NCBI GenBank assembly: GCA_025617745.1
Contig: CM046866.1
Location: 19,165,725 to 19,229,724, forward strand
Length of the DNA: 64,000 nt
Origin: Heliocidaris erythrogramma
Lineage: Eukaryota > Echinodermata > Echinoidea > Camarodonta > Echinometridae
Direction of reading: 5' to 3'
Shown here: one piece after another, positions 21,900 to 33,352 of the stretch
Position numbering within the stretch: position 1 is the first letter of the stretch
Layout: each line of letters begins with the position of its first letter
Translations under genes and position numbers: made by a program
Notes under the pieces: generated by a model
Database searches by the model: none
Seen by the model: the letters and a program-made list of their open reading frames with translations, nothing else
Told to the model about the DNA's origin: nothing

Positions 21900-22488
21900 A
21901 GGGAAATCCAACTTTAATAGCAAGTTGCTTTGAAAGAAAGAAGAAAAATCAGAGAAGTAGACTGCTGAAAGTTTGAACGAAATCGGACAAGCAATAAGAA
22001 AGTTATTAATTTTTGAAAGTTGTAATCACTATACATAATGGAATTTCAAATTAGCCGAGTAAGTAATGTCACTGTGATGTAGCTGTGGACAACTCCCCCA
22101 TTTGCTCCAACACAAAATATGACTAAAATGTCACTTTTTTCAAAATGTATTACTCAGTATAGGATCTTTTTCTTTCATGAGGACCTATAACAATATGCTA
22201 TCTCCAATATATTTTGATTACTGCCCCGAGGGTATAAAAACGCCTCGAAGAAAACCGCAAATTAATGATATTTTTGTGTACGACAAACGGGAGAGTTGTC
22301 CACAAAAATGTCACAATCGACTCACCAAGTTGCCCGTTTGAGATTTGCACAGATATAGTGATTTCATCTTTCAAACATCCATAACTTTCTTAATCCTTGT
22401 CCTATTTCTTTCGAAGTTTTTACCATCCCGTTTTTCTCATTTTTCTGCTTTCACACAAATCATCTTATTACCAAGGTTGGAATGCCCT
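21900..22488. mobile_element. TTAA-flanked MITE, 589 bp (piggyBac-type), copy 1
   Basis: TTAA at 21896-21899 and 22489-22492 flanks inverted ends AGGGAAATCCAACTTT and AAGGTTGGAATGCCCT. A TTAA target is the piggyBac hallmark. A reverse, partial copy ends at 49347. The interior is non-coding. One arm reads AAATCGGACAAGCAATAAGA AAGTTATTAATTTTTG, the other is its decayed inverse (CATAACTTTCTTAATCC). Confidence 0.75.
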
Positions 22489-22846
22489 TTAACAGGCCTG
22501 TAACTTAATATAAAACTTAATGGCAACCCAAGTCCTAACCATATCCCTTCTTTGACGAAATCAAACCAGGAGCAAAACGTCGCCGTCGCAAAGATCGGAT
22601 CACCCCCGAAACATTGGAGTGCATTTCCATCTACATGTAACTTTGTTTACACCGATATTTAAAGTACTTTGCTATTTATGGTTGTTCACATAACGTATTT
22701 CTACTGCAGTTGTTGCACACGTACATAATATATATGGTTACAATCCTTAATAAATCTAAGCAGCATAAGTTTTCTAATCCTATTTTTTTCAAAACTAAAA
22801 AGTTGACAGACAGACGTTATTACAGACTGTATTTGGAATCTCTTAA

Positions 22847-23137
22847 AGGGATACGCAACCAGGCGGCCGTGGGGAAAGTCAGGATTGCGTAAGCCCCATT
22901 CACTCGTACTCAAAGTTTGTGCGTCGAACGCGTACGTTGGACTGCTGGGATTACATTTCGGACTGCACGAAGCCGACCGAATCTCGCACGAGAGCTCGAG
23001 CTCAGGCGGAGCGTGCATGTTGCGCGGCGACCAGTCTGTCCGAAGTTTGCGCCCCGCGGGGCAACAGCATGATCAGGTAACGATCACGGTGCCCTCTCGC
23101 GGCATAAAACGTCCACAATCTGCGGTTGAGTATCCCT
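22847..23137. mobile_element. TTAA-flanked MITE, 291 bp, GC-rich, copy 1 (mate at 61942-62233)
   Basis: TTAA at 22843-22846 and 23138-23141. Ends AGGGATACGCAACC and GGTTGAGTATCCCT are inverted repeats with one mismatch. The core is GC-rich, unlike the flanks, and contains AGCTCGAGCTC and CGCCCCGCGGGG. It is about 93% identical by eye to 61942-62233 in the same orientation. ORFs across it (22701-23172) follow the repeat, not a host gene. Confidence 0.85.
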
Positions 23138-23141
23138 TTAA

Positions 23142-25738
23142 GTCACGACACTGCATTGAATATGTTGATTAGCAATTACTCTTCATTTTGACTATAGTCA
23201 CCTGGAGGGAAGAGCTTTGATCTTATCGTGATCAATTCACTTTTTTACCTGCATGGGTATAATTTCCGTCATAGTTAGTATGGCTGATCATTTTATGTAG
23301 ATACAGTTCTTGACGGACTAAACAACTTGGACTAACCATCTGACTGACCATGAATTACATTTTAAATTTCTCTATATTGTAATGATTTGAACAGTCAATA
23401 CACATTTGGTATATTTTCCAAGTGTTTTTACAATTCTCCATTTTCCTTACGAGCTGACTCAAATTGAACTAACTCTTATTATTTGTAACCATGGACAAAC
23501 GTACAGTGGCTCATGCGTGTGAACCGACATGGAGCAAATGCCCCTTGAAAATAACTCAGATTTGGGCTCATTTAAATTATTTTTTTCTAACGTCAGTAAT
23601 CATCATATTACTCTTAAAACCCCTATATTCTTTTATTTTTCTTCCAAAATGTGTTTGGTCGCGATGGATACGACTCATGACCCATGGAACATGCATCTCC
23701 AGATATTTCTATACCCCATCCCCAAAATAAGCTCTTCATAAAATTTTGATTCAGTTTTGACTGATAAGGAAGAGGATTTTACCGTTACTTAAACTCTTCA
23801 ATTAGACCTGCATTACTGATCGTGGGGGGGGGGGGAGGGGGAGATCCCAGTTGACCGAGGGGCACATGAGGCCAAAAGGGGGGGGGGGTTCACAAGACAG
23901 AAGGCTCACATTATCTTTTTTTTTCAATGTTTGTTTTTCACTTTTTGTTTTTGTCTCATGGAACTTCTGCACTTTGATATCGATGACCTGTAGCCGAATC
24001 ATGGATGGATGATCAAAGAAATTCCCACAGACTGACTGACTGACCATCAAACCGTCCTCATTCCACAAACTTGACAAAACCTGTATAGGGTCAATTCCGT
24101 AGAATAAATCGAAATCCTTATATCAAACCTGGACCAAATACTATACATAAACTTACACTCAACACTCACCTAACCTAAAACCCAATTGCAACGTACCTAA
24201 CCCTGACCCTAATCTTTGACCAATTTGGACCCGGAGCAACTGTGAGGTCATCGCACCGACATTACACATTGACTGCCTAAATGAGAAGAGCGGGGTTTAA
24301 TAGACATGTTGACAGTGGTGAAAATTGCAAACTTCTGGCCTCTTTGCTTATGGTACGTGGATTTAGGTACTATCTGTATAAGAGACAATCCAAGAAAAAA
24401 CCTTATTTCAATAGTGCAAAAATACTACCAGACAGTTATGGGCCTACGGTGACATAAGGGTGGAGTTGATATATAGTTACGAAAAGTACATTCTCGATAA
24501 AAATAGTAGTTGCCGTGGTGTTTTAGGAATGTCATCTTAGAACAGAAGGAAACTTTTTAACGGTTTAAAATCTAAATTCATTTATGACCAACTTATGTGT
24601 CTTACGCCAACATCATGCATGGCAGTCTTCAAATTCTGAAACGTACAGCTGGCATATTTACTTTTTACAACAACAAAAAATAAAATAAAATATAGAAGAC
24701 ATTTTATAGTGGAGGAAATGAAATTCTGTTGTTTGTAGATAGAACATGCTACTGTAGATTTTATCCATTTATACAGCTTCTATGTACTATCAGAAAATTC
24801 GGTTTTTCGCCTATATAGTTTTAGCTACATTTTGCATTCCATAGCTTTAGCACAATGTTACTTTTTATAAACTAATTTTGCAACAAGTTCAGGTTTCTGT
24901 TCTTTGCAAAAGTAAGAGGAGACAAACACGGATATAACTCGATTTACGATTTCCGTAATTCACCACACGAAAAAGCTAAATAGTACCTTTCTTTGTTTTA
25001 CTTGATGTCAGATATAAAAGTACGAAGCCATTTATTCCGAGGAGCTAGTTTTATATTTCCAAAAATCAACAGTAGAGCAAAAAAAAAAAAAGAATATATT
25101 TGTATGTGACATTGTTTCATCATTGCAATTTAAAGCATGACATATGAAATCAAATATTGAGCTACGTGACTAAATGTTTATATCATGGTTGATTAGTTCG
25201 TAGTGTGCAAAATCCAATAAATAATGTCACTTGAAGATTAACATGTGTATAAAATCTTGACAAATTTATTCATGCTCGTATGTTTTTTTGACACTTTTTT
25301 TCGGCCAATGTTTGAAAACTAATAAATTTCCTCTCCAGGCTTTCTGATTATGACTGCCAATCAATAAATTTTAACCTTCGTCGATTTAAGGCAAAATGTA
25401 ACTAAAAACTGTTTTGCTGAAATAATAGTTCATGTTAAGTTAAGCGATCAAAACCTTACAGCAATATTATTTTCGGTCTAAACATTAATTTCATTATTAT
25501 ATTCGTAATTTTCTTTACCACCAATCACTGCATGTTTAATTTTTTTAATGTATTTTTATTTTATTTTAAAGAGTGTTGTTTCGCTCCGTTTATATGAGTT
25601 GTACGAAGAAAACCTACCTTGTGTAGCGCCCCCTTCACTTGACTTGTTTAAAACCAGGAAAGAAATTGTTTGTGATATCGCAAGTCCTATAATTGAACTG
25701 TAGGAAGTCCCCTATTTTCTAGGTTTGGTGACGCTGCT
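23142..25738. other. Intergenic DNA, no gene recognised
   Basis: AT-rich. G-runs lie at about 23823-23842 and 23878-23889. A telomere-like patch of ACCTAAC/CCCTAA words lies at about 24155-24215 (degenerate, interstitial). Nothing else is supported. Confidence 0.55.
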
Positions 25739-25935
25739 TTGAACAGTATGCAGCCTCAAAAGCACATTGACATCGTGGTTCATTCACCTGACTTCCAATC
25801 AAGAGGTTGGGGGTTCGAATCCTGCCCGGTCCGTAAGTCCGTGGACAAAGTCTTGTGTCTACAACACAGTGTCCCCCTCGGCTAAGTGAAGCACTACCAG
25901 GGATAGGCAGCATTTAATCCTGAAATGCATCTACA
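25739..25935 (+). mobile_element. tRNA-derived SINE (tRNA-Gly-like head)
   Basis: An A-box-like TGGTTCATTCACC, an anticodon-arm-like CTGACTTCCAATCAAG (TCC, as in tRNA-Gly) and a perfect B box GGTTCGAATCC at 25812-25822 stand at tRNA spacing. They are followed by a non-tRNA body containing CTTGTGTCTACAACACAGTG and CTCGGCTAAGTGAAGC. The acceptor stem is not intact, so it is a SINE head and not a tRNA gene. Confidence 0.75.
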
Positions 25936-26483
25936 GGTCCCAGGCGCGGATAACTGTTATAACGATATTTTTTGAACTGCATATAGAGAAATAGTAATAT
26001 GGAATATTATCATTATAAGTAATAAACCGAAATATAAAATTAAATGTTGTAAAAAGTAACTGAGTACAATGTTTATCTGTTGAATATTTCTTTTCAATTG
26101 CCTGTTCAATCAAAACTAAGATTCTATTTCATATATATATATATACAAGCATTTTTGACGAGGTCTTAGTTAAGTTGACAAGCGTATTGTGGAAGATATT
26201 AAGAAAAATAAAAATTTCATGGAATTACACCCTTATGCCTCTATACACCACATAATGACTTATTTGCACTTTCTGTAAATAATGGTGTGATTTCTATTAA
26301 TAGAATTTAATTAATTTTCGTATTCGTATGTAAATATTTCTTCTTGATTCATAAGTTAATATTTGGATAATTTTTGATATTTCTCATTGCTGAATATGAA
26401 CGAATCTGTCACATTTTGGATTGTATGCTATATTTGTAATACCTCAACGAAAATAATTTAGACATTAACAAATCTCTTGGACG
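25936..26483. other. Intergenic AT-rich DNA
   Basis: Short (AT)n at about 26132-26146. No gene recognised. Confidence 0.5.
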
Positions 26484-26741
26484 CGGTGGCGTAGCTTTAA
26501 GGGGCACGTGTCCTCCTTCTCTTCAGTTGAATAGCGAAAATGAGGGGAGGGGGATAAGAGAAAGGACAAGCAAGGGAAAGCAGAAAGGCAACGTGAAAAA
26601 GAGAAACTTATACTATACCCTTTCTCACAACCTCCCCTCACTTTAAACCATTTCATCCACAGTTTTCCTGTACCTCCCCCCCCCCCCTTCCCCAACTATC
26701 ACCTGTGCCCCCTCGATGGCCGGACCCTCACTACGCCACTG
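26484..26741. mobile_element. hAT-type MITE, 258 bp, GTAGC-end subfamily
   Basis: Left end CGGTGGCGTAGC, right end CTACGCCACTG, an imperfect inverted pair. The flanks CTTGGACG and TTTTGACA match at five of eight bases, compatible with an old 8-bp target duplication. A C-run lies at about 26676-26686. Confidence 0.65.
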
Positions 26742-27396
26742 TTTTGACAACATAAAATATTGTTTTGATGCAAAGCAGGTCTTATCAATATAATTTGGGA
26801 TTCTGTATTTTTACAGTGATTTTGAGTTTAATTTTTCTTCAGCAATTTTTAACCTACGGCATTTAGTTTTGTTTTTGTGTGTTTTTTTTGTGTGTATGAT
26901 ATCTTTTTAATTCATCATTTCTTGAAGAGTGTTTCTCAGTTGGTAATTATCATCTTACAAGATTCCATTCCAATTAGATTTCATTACGTGTATTTATTAG
27001 AAAATAATTTCTATATAAATGTATTTGTGTCTGGGTGCAACTTGATTGATGTGATATGTTTGTACAGTTTGGTAAATGTATTATATATTCTATAATCGAA
27101 ATGCTGGTTATATTTTACGAGTGACATGTTGTGAATAAATGTGAATACTTTGAAAGATTTCTGTTTGTTTCTTCATTAAAAAGATCATATTTTGAAGGAA
27201 AAAAATGTCTTAGTGCTGTCGATTGGAAATGTGCTCGAGTATGGTCTGAAAATGTAACTCCGTATTAAAGAGTACTGTAACTTATAGTTCAATCAAAATT
27301 CAGTCTCGTGTGTTTTGAGTTTGCCCGAGATTACAACAAATATATAGACAAAATTTCACGTTGAATTACAAAAATCTTATGCTACACAAATGATTT
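26742..27396. other. Intergenic DNA with an orphan polyadenylation-like signal
   Basis: AATAAA at about 27134, followed by TTTCTGTTTGTTTCTT, has the look of a poly-A site. No plus-strand coding exon nearby would use it. No gene recognised. Confidence 0.4.
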
Positions 27397-27521
27397 CAGG
27401 GGCTTAGGCGTATATCCAGGGGCCACAAAATGGCATCGCCCCCCCCCCCCGTTCATCCTCTAAAAATGTAATCCAAGGAACTTAGAGGTCCACCCCCGGT
27501 CAACAAGTCTGGCTACGCCAG
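27397..27521. mobile_element. Short hAT-type MITE remnant
   Basis: CAGGGGCTTAGGCGTATATCC at left against GGCTACGCCAG at right, with a C-run in between. Ends are decayed and no 8-bp duplication is visible. Confidence 0.45.
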
Positions 27522-27876
27522 TTTATAGGGGCAATACTCCCTCCTAAAAGAATATTCGAAAGCCATCGACAGATTAGTTTAATACCAACATGTATGCTTT
27601 TTCACATTTGAAATATTTTTCTCATCCTTATTCTTGTCATTTAATGACAAATGAAGCCGTAAAGTTATTATCTTATGCATCCAGGCAACTACCTAATGAA
27701 ACTTCACCCTGTGCATGATGACAACCCCGGAATACTAGCACATTAGACAACTAACCTCTTAAGACAATCATTCCCGGACAACAGTCCCTCATTAAACCTG
27801 CTCACATATGTCTCCTATACACGGACTAACACCTCAGAATGTACTTGTCCGGGATAACTATCCGAATGTTATTTGC
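27522..27876. repeat. Diverged GTCCGGG-type repeat, left part
   Basis: 27720-27876 has repeated CCGGACAAC/CTTGTCCGGGATAAC words. The pattern resumes at 28041-28095, so the MITE at 27877-28040 appears nested in it. Confidence 0.45.
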
Positions 27877-28040
27877 CCTGGGCCCTCTTGCATAAAAATT
27901 TGCGTTCAATCGCAGTTCAAAAAAAAAAAATAATAACAAACGCAAGTCCCAAATACGCGATGCTGATTGCTTTAAAATAAAGTTGCTTTTAATTTTCTGA
28001 CTTGCGTTTAAACGCAACTTTTTATGCAAGAGGGCCCAGG
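27877..28040. mobile_element. MITE, 164 bp, perfect 20-bp terminal inverted repeats
   Basis: Left CCTGGGCCCTCTTGCATAAA, right TTTATGCAAGAGGGCCCAGG, an exact inverse. The repeat carries on imperfectly (AAATTTGCGTT against AACGCAACTTT). No coding content. Confidence 0.9.
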
Positions 28041-28116
28041 TCTTATATGTCAGGGGTAATTATCCTAGAGAAGCTGTCCGGGGCAGTTAGCCCATAAAGT
28101 AGTTATCATTGAATTG

Positions 28117-28218
28117 TTTACTCCAAGTCAGGCCAAGTACCTCTTAGGTATAGTTGCCAATTTGATAACTCAAATTGGCAACTATACCTAAGAGGTACTT
28201 GGCCTGACTTGGAGTAAA
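28117..28218. repeat. Perfect palindrome: 49-bp arms, 4-bp loop
   Basis: The left arm 28117-28165 begins TTTACTCCAAGTCAGGCCAA, the right arm 28170-28218 is its exact inverse, and the loop is TAAC. A further CTGACTTGGAGTAAAA follows at 28225-28240 as a direct repeat of the right-arm end. It could be a very recent foldback insertion, a template-switch event or a sequencing/assembly fold-back artefact. Confidence 0.9.
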
Positions 28219-28359
28219 ACAAAACTGACTTGGAGTAAAAGAAAACCAAGAAAAGTTCTTTACGAATTCTAAGCAAAACACGATATTTGAGGCTCAAAAG
28301 TTGTGTTTTTGTTGGGGAGAGGGGTGTTTGCTTGTTTTTTTGTTTGTCTGTTTGTTTGT

Positions 28360-28443
28360 TTGTTTTGTTTTTTTTTTTTTTTTTTTGTTTTTTTTTTTTG
28401 TTGTTGCTGTTTTTTTTTTTTTTTTTTTTTTGGGGGGGGGGGT
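28360..28443. repeat. Long T-run passing directly into a G-run
   Basis: Around 70 bases of T with scattered G and C, then about 11 G. Similar T(n)G(n) or C(n)A(n) junctions occur at 12173-12200, 31550-31583, 33353-33381 and 33510-33535. Confidence 0.8.
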
Positions 28444-30182
28444 TTATATACGTCCCAGGATTTTTTTAAAATCATGACTGTTAAACTTGATATACAATTA
28501 AGATTGAAAAATACTGACAAGCTTTTACCATTAAATTAATTTATTGCAAAGAAATCATGGGCTGCTAAACAACAATTGAAGCAATAAGGCTACAATATGG
28601 ATATGAATACATACAAGATACTTGCGTTGATATCGACTACAAGACCTAAAAACATATGTTTATACAAAGATCTATTAAAAAGGAGAACAGAAAATATTGT
28701 GAAAGAAAAAGTCAAATATACAATACATTTAATATAACAGACACATACAATTGAAAGTAATTAGTAAAGTACGTTAAACTCTAAAACTTAAATTGTAAAA
28801 TAACAATTCAAAAGGGCCATAAATGACAGTGTTTCAAAATTCAAATAAAGGTTGTAGTACCGTTACTGAAACGCTGTCATTCCTCAGCCCATTCAAATTA
28901 TTCAGTTTTGAGAGTATATACAGTAATTATTTGGAAGAACAGATATGTAGCAGAATAATATTCAACATTGTGATTAAGATTATGTTGTATTAGTCTAACT
29001 AGAATCTAAATTATAGTTTTATTTAGAGGACAATTCATAATAACATTAAATAAACAGGTCTGCGTTCCATAAATATAATCGCCTCTATAATGTGGGGGCA
29101 GTTTATATAAAATCGGTACACATCTATCTGTGTGTCTCGGTCTTACATATATTTGAAAGGCTTCTCCGGATATTTTTTTTATTTTGAAATCTACATGTAC
29201 ATCATAATATCTGAAGAAAACAAAATTAACGCACATACACATCTTAAAATATATAACCGTTTTGAAATATATTATCGACTCTATTATTGCGGGGCAGTTT
29301 TTATGTAAAAATCGGTCTTTCTGTGTGTCTCTGTCTTATACAGATTCGAAAGGCTTCTCCGGATCTTTTTGTAATTTTGAGATCCATATCATAATATCTA
29401 GCAAAAATATTAACGCACATTGAAAAAATACCTGCCATTTACAATAATTCTAAGCAACAATTACTCAAGAGCATTTAAAAATGCTTATGACGAGCAGACT
29501 CTATACAAGATTTTGGCTGATATATCTTGTTTTAACATTTGTTTTACTTCACTTTTATATTTAATATTTGAATATCTAATCTAGCTGCATGATGCACGAT
29601 GTTATATATTTATCCTTTTATTTTTTTAATTATGAGTTTCAGTGTGACACGGCCTTTAAATACACATTTTAGCATTGTATAATGATTACACTATGATAAT
29701 ATGTGTATATAAAGCGTTTTTGAAACTTTATATACACGAAGTTAAATTAATTCAGTTCGTAAGCTCACCGTCACCCATTCACCCCCCCCCCCCCCCTTCG
29801 TCCCACTTCCAAAAACGCCTTATTTATTTATTTATCAATGAAATTAATCCTCATGAAATGAAAATGAAAATTGATTTTACAATGACATATAGTGTTTGTA
29901 CATTTAGTTGCAGAATTAAAGTAATCTTTACTTAGTGAAGAGGTTGACTAAATCTTCCCCCTTAGCCAGGGGTTTCGGTATCCACGAGCTGGACTAAATA
30001 TAGTACGTTTTTATGAATATGGGTCATCGTGCAAAATTTACAACATGATGTATTTCCTCTACTACTACCGATAAAGCTATAGCGCTGCTGATGGAAAAAA
30101 ATAACAAACAGCTTATCTGTATGAGTCATTAAGCGAAAACCAATATTTTATCTCTAAATAATTTTTGGTTGAGACTCTAAAT
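28444..30182. other. Intergenic DNA, downstream side of the sHSP gene
   Basis: Holds a ~200-bp imperfect tandem duplication (29075-29250 and 29283-29430, sharing GGGGCAGTTT, AAATCGGT and AAAGGCTTCTCCGGAT) and a C-run at about 29779-29794. 30130-30182 should be 3' UTR of the sHSP gene; its poly-A site could not be fixed. Confidence 0.5.
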
Positions 30183-30431
30183 TTACTTCTTAGCACCACC
30201 AATAGCTGGTTTACTCTCCACCTTGATCGGGATGTTTTGGTTCTTCGGTTTAGGAGGGTTACGCGGGGCCTGGATCGCTAGGACGCCGTCTTGACCCAGC
30301 GAGGACGTGACGGTAGTCGGGTCGACATCGGGCGGTAGCGTGTATCGACGGGTGAACTCCCGGGAGATCTTGCCATGGTCGTCCTGCTTCTCCATGTGCT
30401 TCCCGTGGACGGTCAACTCGGTATCCACGAT
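30183..30431 (-). CDS. Small heat shock protein, exon 2 (rest of alpha-crystallin domain, C-terminus)
   Basis: On minus, the acceptor TTTCTTCTCAG precedes ATC-GTG-GAT at 30431; the stop is TAA at 30185-30183. It encodes 82 residues: V-D-T-E-L-T-V-H-G-K-H-M-E-K, then R-E-F-T-R-R-Y-T-L-P (the conserved F-x-R-x-Y/F-x-L-P strand), L-G-Q-D-G-V-L-A-I-Q-A-P (the conserved G-V-L strand) and a short tail with I-P-I-K-V. That last matches the I-x-I/V motif that sHSPs use to bind neighbouring subunits during oligomer assembly. The phase-0 join to exon 1 gives E-I-K-I-V-D-T, as expected for an unbroken beta-strand region. The product should be an ATP-independent holdase chaperone. Confidence 0.95.
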   Translation of the reverse strand: MVDTELTVHGKHMEKQDDHGKISREFTRRYTLPPDVDPTTVTSSLGQDGVLAIQAPRNPPKPKNQNIPIKVESKPAIGGAKK

Positions 30432-30545
30432 CTGAGAAGAAATATTAGTGACATGAAAAAATTAAATTAGTGGCGGATCCAGTGGGCACGGGGCACATGT
30501 CCCCACCCCCCTGCCCCGCAAAATTCAGTCTAGCATATCTTATAA

Positions 30546-30954
30546 CCCTTTCGAGACAATTGACCATATGTTGTGGTTTGGCTCATTAACTTTTGATTTA
30601 GAGCTTTAAAAAATATACTAGATGCATGAGTAGAAAGAGCAAAAATTTCTGCACACACTTTGGTCCACTTTTGTTGCATGACCATATTGCGTTTGATGCC
30701 AGGAATTTTAAAAACAAGAATAAGCTTTAAAATCCTTAAATTGGCAACACATTGAGAGGTTCAAAATCATTGTTCTTTCTCAAAATTAGCAATTTAAAAA
30801 AAAATTGACAAAATTCCCAACCATGTATATTTTTTTTCAAAGACTTTACGCCTAATTATAGGCATGTAACACTAAAAGAAAAGTATTATTGTTGCCAATT
30901 TGAAAAACAAAAGGTGATCACTTTAGCACTGAAATATTTCCTGTCCTGAAAGGG
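30546..30954. mobile_element. TTAA-type MITE, 409 bp, copy 1 (mate at 59164-59534)
   Basis: Ends CCCTTTCGAGACA and TGTCCTGAAAGGG form an inverted pair. TTAA follows the right end (30955-30958) and ATAA precedes the left. Its body (for example CCATATTGCGTTTGATGCCA) is about 85% identical by eye to 59164-59534. Confidence 0.8.
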
Positions 30955-31395
30955 TTAAGATCACAATAAACGCAAAAGAGTAGATGTGCCCCGTAACTGT
31001 ACCCCCTGCAGCAATTTTAGACCAAAAAGGCACCTTGGTAGTAAATATCAACGAACCAATATACCAAGATGAGACCAAAATGCATAATACATTTGATTTT
31101 TTTTTAAGATACTTTTTATTATTTTCTCTCAAATCAAATACATATTGTACAAATCATTCAAACAGAATTGTACATATTATTCATAACAAAACTTAATGCA
31201 TTACTAATTGATATTTGGCTTTAACATAGATTGCATCTTCATAAACTGTTTAGAAAACGTTTTCATGATGATCAAAGAATAATACTTGAGAGAAAAGTTT
31301 TGTCTGTTCTCCCACCCCTCCCCCCGATATTAATGTAGGCTATCGACATGAGGAAAACATATTGTGATGTTGGAGATGAAACTGTCTCCTACAAG

Positions 31396-31795
31396 CAGTG
31401 GCGTAGCGTGAGTCCAGATATTGAGGGGTGACATCAGTGGCATCATTTTTTTTTTAATTTTAAATTTTAAATTTAATTGAATTTTTTATTTATTTATTTT
31501 TCTTAATTTTTTTAATTTATTTATTTATCTTGTATTTTTTATTTTTTATTTTATTTATTTTTTTTTTTTTGGGGGGGGGGGGGACAGGTCCCACTCGACT
31601 GATAAAATGCACATTAACAAGGCCATTGATTAAGGGGGTGTTGGATGGGGCCCTATCATCTTCTTTTCACGTTCTCTTGCATCCTCTTCCTCTCTCTCTC
31701 TCTCTGCCCCCCCCCCCCCAATTTCCCCTTTCCCCCCATATTTTGCCATTCGATGGGGTAGCATGTACCCCGTGTCCCCTTTAGCTACGCCACTG
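31396..31795. mobile_element. hAT-type MITE, 400 bp, CAGTGGCGTAGC ends
   Basis: Exact inverted ends CAGTGGCGTAGC and GCTACGCCACTG. The body has T-rich DNA, a T(n)G(n) junction and C-runs. Flanks CCTACAAG/CCTATACC share only five of eight bases, so the target duplication is weak. Confidence 0.8.
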
Positions 31796-31948
31796 CCTAT
31801 ACCGACTCCGAATGAGTATGGAAGTGTCTGAAGGTAATTTACATCGATGACTCTCTGCTCGAGAATGTACTACTCTGGGCCAATAAGGTACATGACTGCA
31901 AATTATATCCCATCGTGCATAATGCGCCACTTAATGTCTATTTAGGTA

Positions 31949-32343
31949 CAGTGGCGGATCCAGGGGGGGGGGGGCACTTCCGGCCCGTGCATTTTGACCA
32001 TAAAGGATCCTCCCTTTTGTTGATTGTGCCCCCCTTTTAGAATGAAAATCTTTTTTTTTTCTTTTTTTTTGCTTGTCAAAGAATCATGGAGGGGAACTGG
32101 ACCCCCACCCCCCCCCCCCCCCACTGAGCGAAATAAAAAAAAATTGTCACACCCCCCCCCCCCCCGACTGAGCGAAATAAAAAATTTTGTCACACAACCC
32201 CCCCCCCCCCTCCCCACCCCCACCCCAACTGAGCGACTTTTCGATAAGCTGGCAAGACCAATAACATACGAATCTACCTTTTCCAAAAGTTGACAAACCT
32301 GCATTTGTGTGCCCCCCTATACTAAATCCTGGATCCGCCCCTG
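31949..32343. mobile_element. hAT-type MITE, 395 bp, with an exact 8-bp target duplication
   Basis: Ends CAGTGGCGGATCCAGG and CCTGGATCCGCCCCTG are inverted repeats with one mismatch. TTTAGGTA lies directly on both sides (31941-31948 and 32344-32351). An 8-bp duplication with CAG-starting ends is diagnostic of the hAT superfamily. Four C/G-runs lie inside, and a unit with CTGAGCGAAATAAAAAA is repeated in tandem. Confidence 0.9.
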
Positions 32344-33352
32344 TTTAGGTATATAGTTACCTATATGAAGTAGCGAGAGTATATTTACCTATTTATAAAA
32401 TAAAGCGAGCATTTTCATACAAAAAGAATTCGTGGGTGCATCGTCAAACAGAATCATAGTGATAAGTTGTTTTTTTTTGTATTATTTCAATACTTCCATA
32501 ATGAGTTCTTAGTGTAGAAGATATGTCCTAACTATAGGGAATTGTCCATGTTCCAACCAGTGACTAGTATACGCTATAGTACGTCCATGTTCGAACAAAC
32601 AAGTTTGTGCTTGTATTAATAACAAAACAATTCTACGATTGCAAGAATAATAATTATGTAAAAGTATGTTTTTAACAAAAAACAAATATTCAAGACCTAG
32701 AACAATGTCCAACAATTCCTTTAAAATGTAATTTGAGGAGGTGGTAGAATGCAAAGAGAGAAAATAAAAGATGAAGTATCTAGAAAGCAAAATAGGGAGA
32801 TAGATGCACAACGTTGAATACAAATAAAAACGTAATTTGTAATATATTTCAACTCAAATCTAATGTCCCTTTTCATACAAGAGGCACTATCTTATCTACA
32901 TTTTAAAATGTATCATAAAAAAGTGCTGGTCGTGTTTGTTTTGCATGTTCAGAAATTGAAAATATGTTAGTTCTATGGGACAAAAGAGCTTCTTTAAGCT
33001 GCAAGTCATGCTATTCATTCAAAATCATCGTTCTTGTCGACGGCATCTAAAAATCCTCATTATTTTTCTAATGCTTGACTATTTCCTTCCAAAGTTAAAA
33101 TGTGTTCCATTCCACACGTACAGACAACCTTAACACAACAACCGCCAATACAATGCGTTTATGGCCTTGACTCTCTTTCTACAGGCGTTCTACATGTAAT
33201 ATGTATATAGGACACGTAAATGGCGTCAATTCGTCCAGTGATGGGTGGTATCTAACAACACGCTAAGAATAACAGTTTGTGTATACGCGGAACCCGTTCT
33301 TTTTGTAAAACTAACAAAGCATTGACGATTGGGCGTGAGAAGTTTTTAAGGT

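Noticed and set aside
22701..23172. ORFs on both strands across the GC-rich block
   Set aside because: The block is a TTAA-flanked MITE with a second copy at 61942-62233; the open frames follow the repeat, not a gene.
24150..24220. Interstitial telomere
   Set aside because: CCTAA-type words are too degenerate and few to call a telomeric array.
25764..25835. Possible functional tRNA-Gly gene
   Set aside because: The B box is perfect, but the acceptor stem does not pair and a non-tRNA body follows, so it is a SINE.
27134..27139. Alternative poly-A site for the plus-strand gene
   Set aside because: AATAAA with downstream GT-rich sequence looks good, but it lies 7.6 kb past the stop codon with many repeats in between and no exon to link it.
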